From: Defluviitaleaceae bacterium
GTDB lineage: Bacteria > Bacillota > Clostridia > Lachnospirales > WQUN01
Length of the DNA stretch: 5,382 nt
Direction of reading: 5' to 3'
NCBI GenBank assembly: GCA_009782245.1
Contig: WRKK01000167.1
Span: 1-5,382 of the forward strand
In this document: in pieces, positions 3,755 to 5,382 of the stretch
Position numbering within the stretch: position 1 is the stretch's first letter
Layout: every line of letters starts with the position of its first letter
Notes under the pieces: model-generated
Database searches by the model: none
Told to the model about the DNA's origin: nothing
What the model saw: the letters and a program-made list of their open reading frames with translations, nothing else
Position numbers and translations under genes: made by a program

Positions 3755-5382
3755 CTATCTATTAGCCAAGCCGAAAATCCCGCCGCTTGTAACTTCCCAA
3801 ATAAAAAATCCATCTGCAAAAATTGCAGGAACTTCCGCAATTTGGCTGTTTTCCAAGGTTGCTATAAATAAATTTGTGTCGGTTTCGGCGGGAATGCCTA
3901 ATGTTACGCCGTTTTCTATGTGGCGGATTGTGCCGCTTTGCATGGCACTTAACGCAATGCTAAACGCTTGGTTATCGCCAACCGCCGTGCGAAACGCTGT
4001 CGGCAATGAGATTGGTGGAGTTACATTTATGCGAATGTTGCCGCGCGTGCTGTCTAGCAAGTCTTGCATGGCGGCTGTGTCCAGTTCTATTAAAATGCCG
4101 TCCGTTATTATTTGCAAAGTTGCATTTGCAAGCACCAAACGGCGAATTGCATTTGCATTGATTGTTGCGTTTACGCCGTTTATGCCGTCTTCAAGTGCCT
4201 CAACTTGGACAACAAACTCGTTTACACTTGTGCGAGAATCTCGGGCGGCGGTGCGGACTGCTGTTATTGCTTGATTTATGGCGGTGTCAGTTATGTTTAA
4301 TGTGGCGATTCCTCTGGAGTTTAATCTGGTGGGGAGATTTACTGTTGCAGTTGCGGGGCTGTTGTTGTCCGCATTTAAGTTGACACTTAGCGTTATGTCT
4401 GTTGCTTGCGGTGCGGTTGCAACTCGGCGTGTGCTTGAGCGTGGCCGCCATGCAGGGGTTGCATCGCCAGAATACACGATTGGCGGCGTTGCAAATGTCG
4501 GCGGAATTATTGATATTTGTGGCGGAAATATCGGCGGTGGCGTTGGTGCTGGTGGAGTTGGTGGGGTTGTTCCTCCGCCATTTCCGCCGTTTCCGCCATT
4601 GCCACCGTTGCCGTTGCCATTTCCGCCATTTGGTGGGCTTGGCAATGCCGAACCTGTAATAACAAAATCAGAATTATGATAAATCACAAATTCCAAAAAG
4701 CCGTCAACTTCTGAAACATTCAAATTTGCTTCTACCAAAACAAGCTGATTGTTTACGCTGTCAAAGTGGTACACATTCAAATTTTCGTTGCCTACCACAT
4801 TTCTAAATGTAAAATCGGCTCGCACTCGGATTGTGGCTCTGCCAGGCAAAGTGCCGTTGCTTGCAAAACTTAACACAATCGAGGGCGTATCTTGTAAAAT
4901 ATCAGAAATTGCGTTTGCGTTGTCGCCCGTAAAATTGTCCAATGGGCTTAGTTGCACATTTGCATTTATGCTACTGGTTTCGGTAATGTCTGCTCCGTTA
5001 AATACCCATTCTATGCCGTTGCCTTGCTGTAAAATTATGGTTTTGTTTGTGCCTTTTATTGCGTCAAAAATGCTACTTGGTATGTCTGCTCCTGTTGCGT
5101 AATTTATGATTATTGTGGCATCATCTGGTTGGTTTTGTATATCTTGGATTAGGTTGGGGTTGGCTGTGTTGGTGGCTAGGTTTGCGTTGCGGTCGTGGAA
5201 GATTTCAAAAGTAGCGTTGTTAGGCAAAGGCAAAACGCCCATATCTAAAGCCCATTGGGTGAGATTTAGAGCATATTCCTGCGTGTTTCCTGCAGCATCT
5301 ACAATGAAAATCCCCTCTAATTCAAAAAATCCTGGTGGGTCGTATTGTCCTATTGTAATTTCAGATTGAAACGTATTTTCTG
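3755..5382 (-). CDS. Large surface/secreted-type protein, N-terminus beyond the window
   Basis: The frame is open to the right edge: upstream of the internal Met at 5242 another 46 codons are readable, so at least 541 residues are present and the true start is outside. The first ~330 residues are beta-rich and end in LNVYHFDSVNNQLVLVEANL and then VIYHNSDFVITG, a strand pattern often seen in Clostridial SLH-associated or adhesin-like proteins. A low-complexity linker follows (about 4520-4645): a Gly/Asn run, then TTPPTPP and PAPTPPP. A second ~270-residue domain has Val/Ala/Ile-rich helices (AINQAITAVRTAARD) and ends FFIWEVTSGGIFGLANR. No LPxTG, SLH repeats or terminal membrane helix are seen, so any anchor must be elsewhere. 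Export is inferred, since the signal-peptide region is not in view. It is probably an S-layer- or cell-wall-associated protein of unknown role. Confidence 0.82.
   Translation of the reverse strand, partial: ENTFQSEITIGQYDPPGFFELEGIFIVDAAGNTQEYALNLTQWALDMGVLPLPNNATFEIFHDRNANLATNTANPNLIQDIQNQPDDATIIINYATGADIPSSIFDAIKGTNKTIILQQGNGIEWVFNGADITETSSINANVQLSPLDNFTGDNANAISDILQDTPSIVLSFASNGTLPGRATIRVRADFTFRNVVGNENLNVYHFDSVNNQLVLVEANLNVSEVDGFLEFVIYHNSDFVITGSALPSPPNGGNGNGNGGNGGNGGNGGGTTPPTPPAPTPPPIFPPQISIIPPTFATPPIVYSGDATPAWRPRSSTRRVATAPQATDITLSVNLNADNNSPATATVNLPTRLNSRGIATLNITDTAINQAITAVRTAARDSRTSVNEFVVQVEALEDGINGVNATINANAIRRLVLANATLQIITDGILIELDTAAMQDLLDSTRGNIRINVTPPISLPTAFRTAVGDNQAFSIALSAMQSGTIRHIENGVTLGIPAETDTNLFIATLENSQIAEVPAIFADGFFIWEVTSGGIFGLANR

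Noticed and set aside
3876..5369. Several plus-strand open frames (3876-4274, 4278-4679, 4749-5102, 5106-5369 and smaller ones)
   Set aside because: They are shadows of the long minus-strand surface-protein frame; the Gly/Asn/Pro linker read backwards gives low-complexity Pro- or Arg/Cys-rich products.

Overview
The window looks like a piece of a low-GC Gram-positive (Clostridia-type) chromosome. The evidence is AT-rich DNA, strong AGGAGG-type ribosome binding sites, sigma-A promoters with 17-bp spacers (often with an extended TGn -10), a HicAB module of the kind common in Firmicutes, and a large secreted-type protein with a Gly/Asn and Pro/Thr linker. The taxon is inferred from style, not from a marker gene.

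Layout, left to right. Positions 1-68 are an 8-bp tandem array cut by the window edge, with a promoter-like sequence on its right flank pointing into it. A minus-strand Uma2-family gene (161-706) is divergent from a plus-strand hicA-hicB toxin-antitoxin operon (848-1462). hicA carries a GC-rich 21-bp in-frame palindromic insert. hicB is broken, or recoded, at an A_AAA_AAG heptamer: a -1 shift restores a normal ribbon-helix-helix C-terminus. A bidirectional terminator (1488-1522) separates hicB from a convergent minus-strand operon: an 84-aa protein with weak HEPN-like features (2596-2850), an 85-aa protein (2319-2576) and a retropepsin-like aspartic protease (1637-2371).

At 2891-3048 the hicAB promoter and the first 31 codons of hicB recur, about 97% identical to the first copy in the coding part, but hicA is missing. 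This copy ends abruptly inside the 3' end of a second, truncated protease gene (3033-3305). Immediately upstream of that remnant is a 97-aa gene (3292-3585) in the same position, and of about the same size, as the 85-aa gene of the intact cassette. The window therefore holds two examples of a 'small protein + retropepsin' pair, one intact and one destroyed by recombination with a hicB fragment.

A long hairpin terminator (3693-3738) ends the last gene, a large minus-strand surface-type protein whose start lies beyond the right edge (3755 to past 5382).

The most interesting points are the recurrent small-protein/retropepsin pair as a candidate undescribed unit, the possible frameshift control of the HicB antitoxin, and the recombination scars, which mark this as a turnover region rich in toxin-antitoxin genes.
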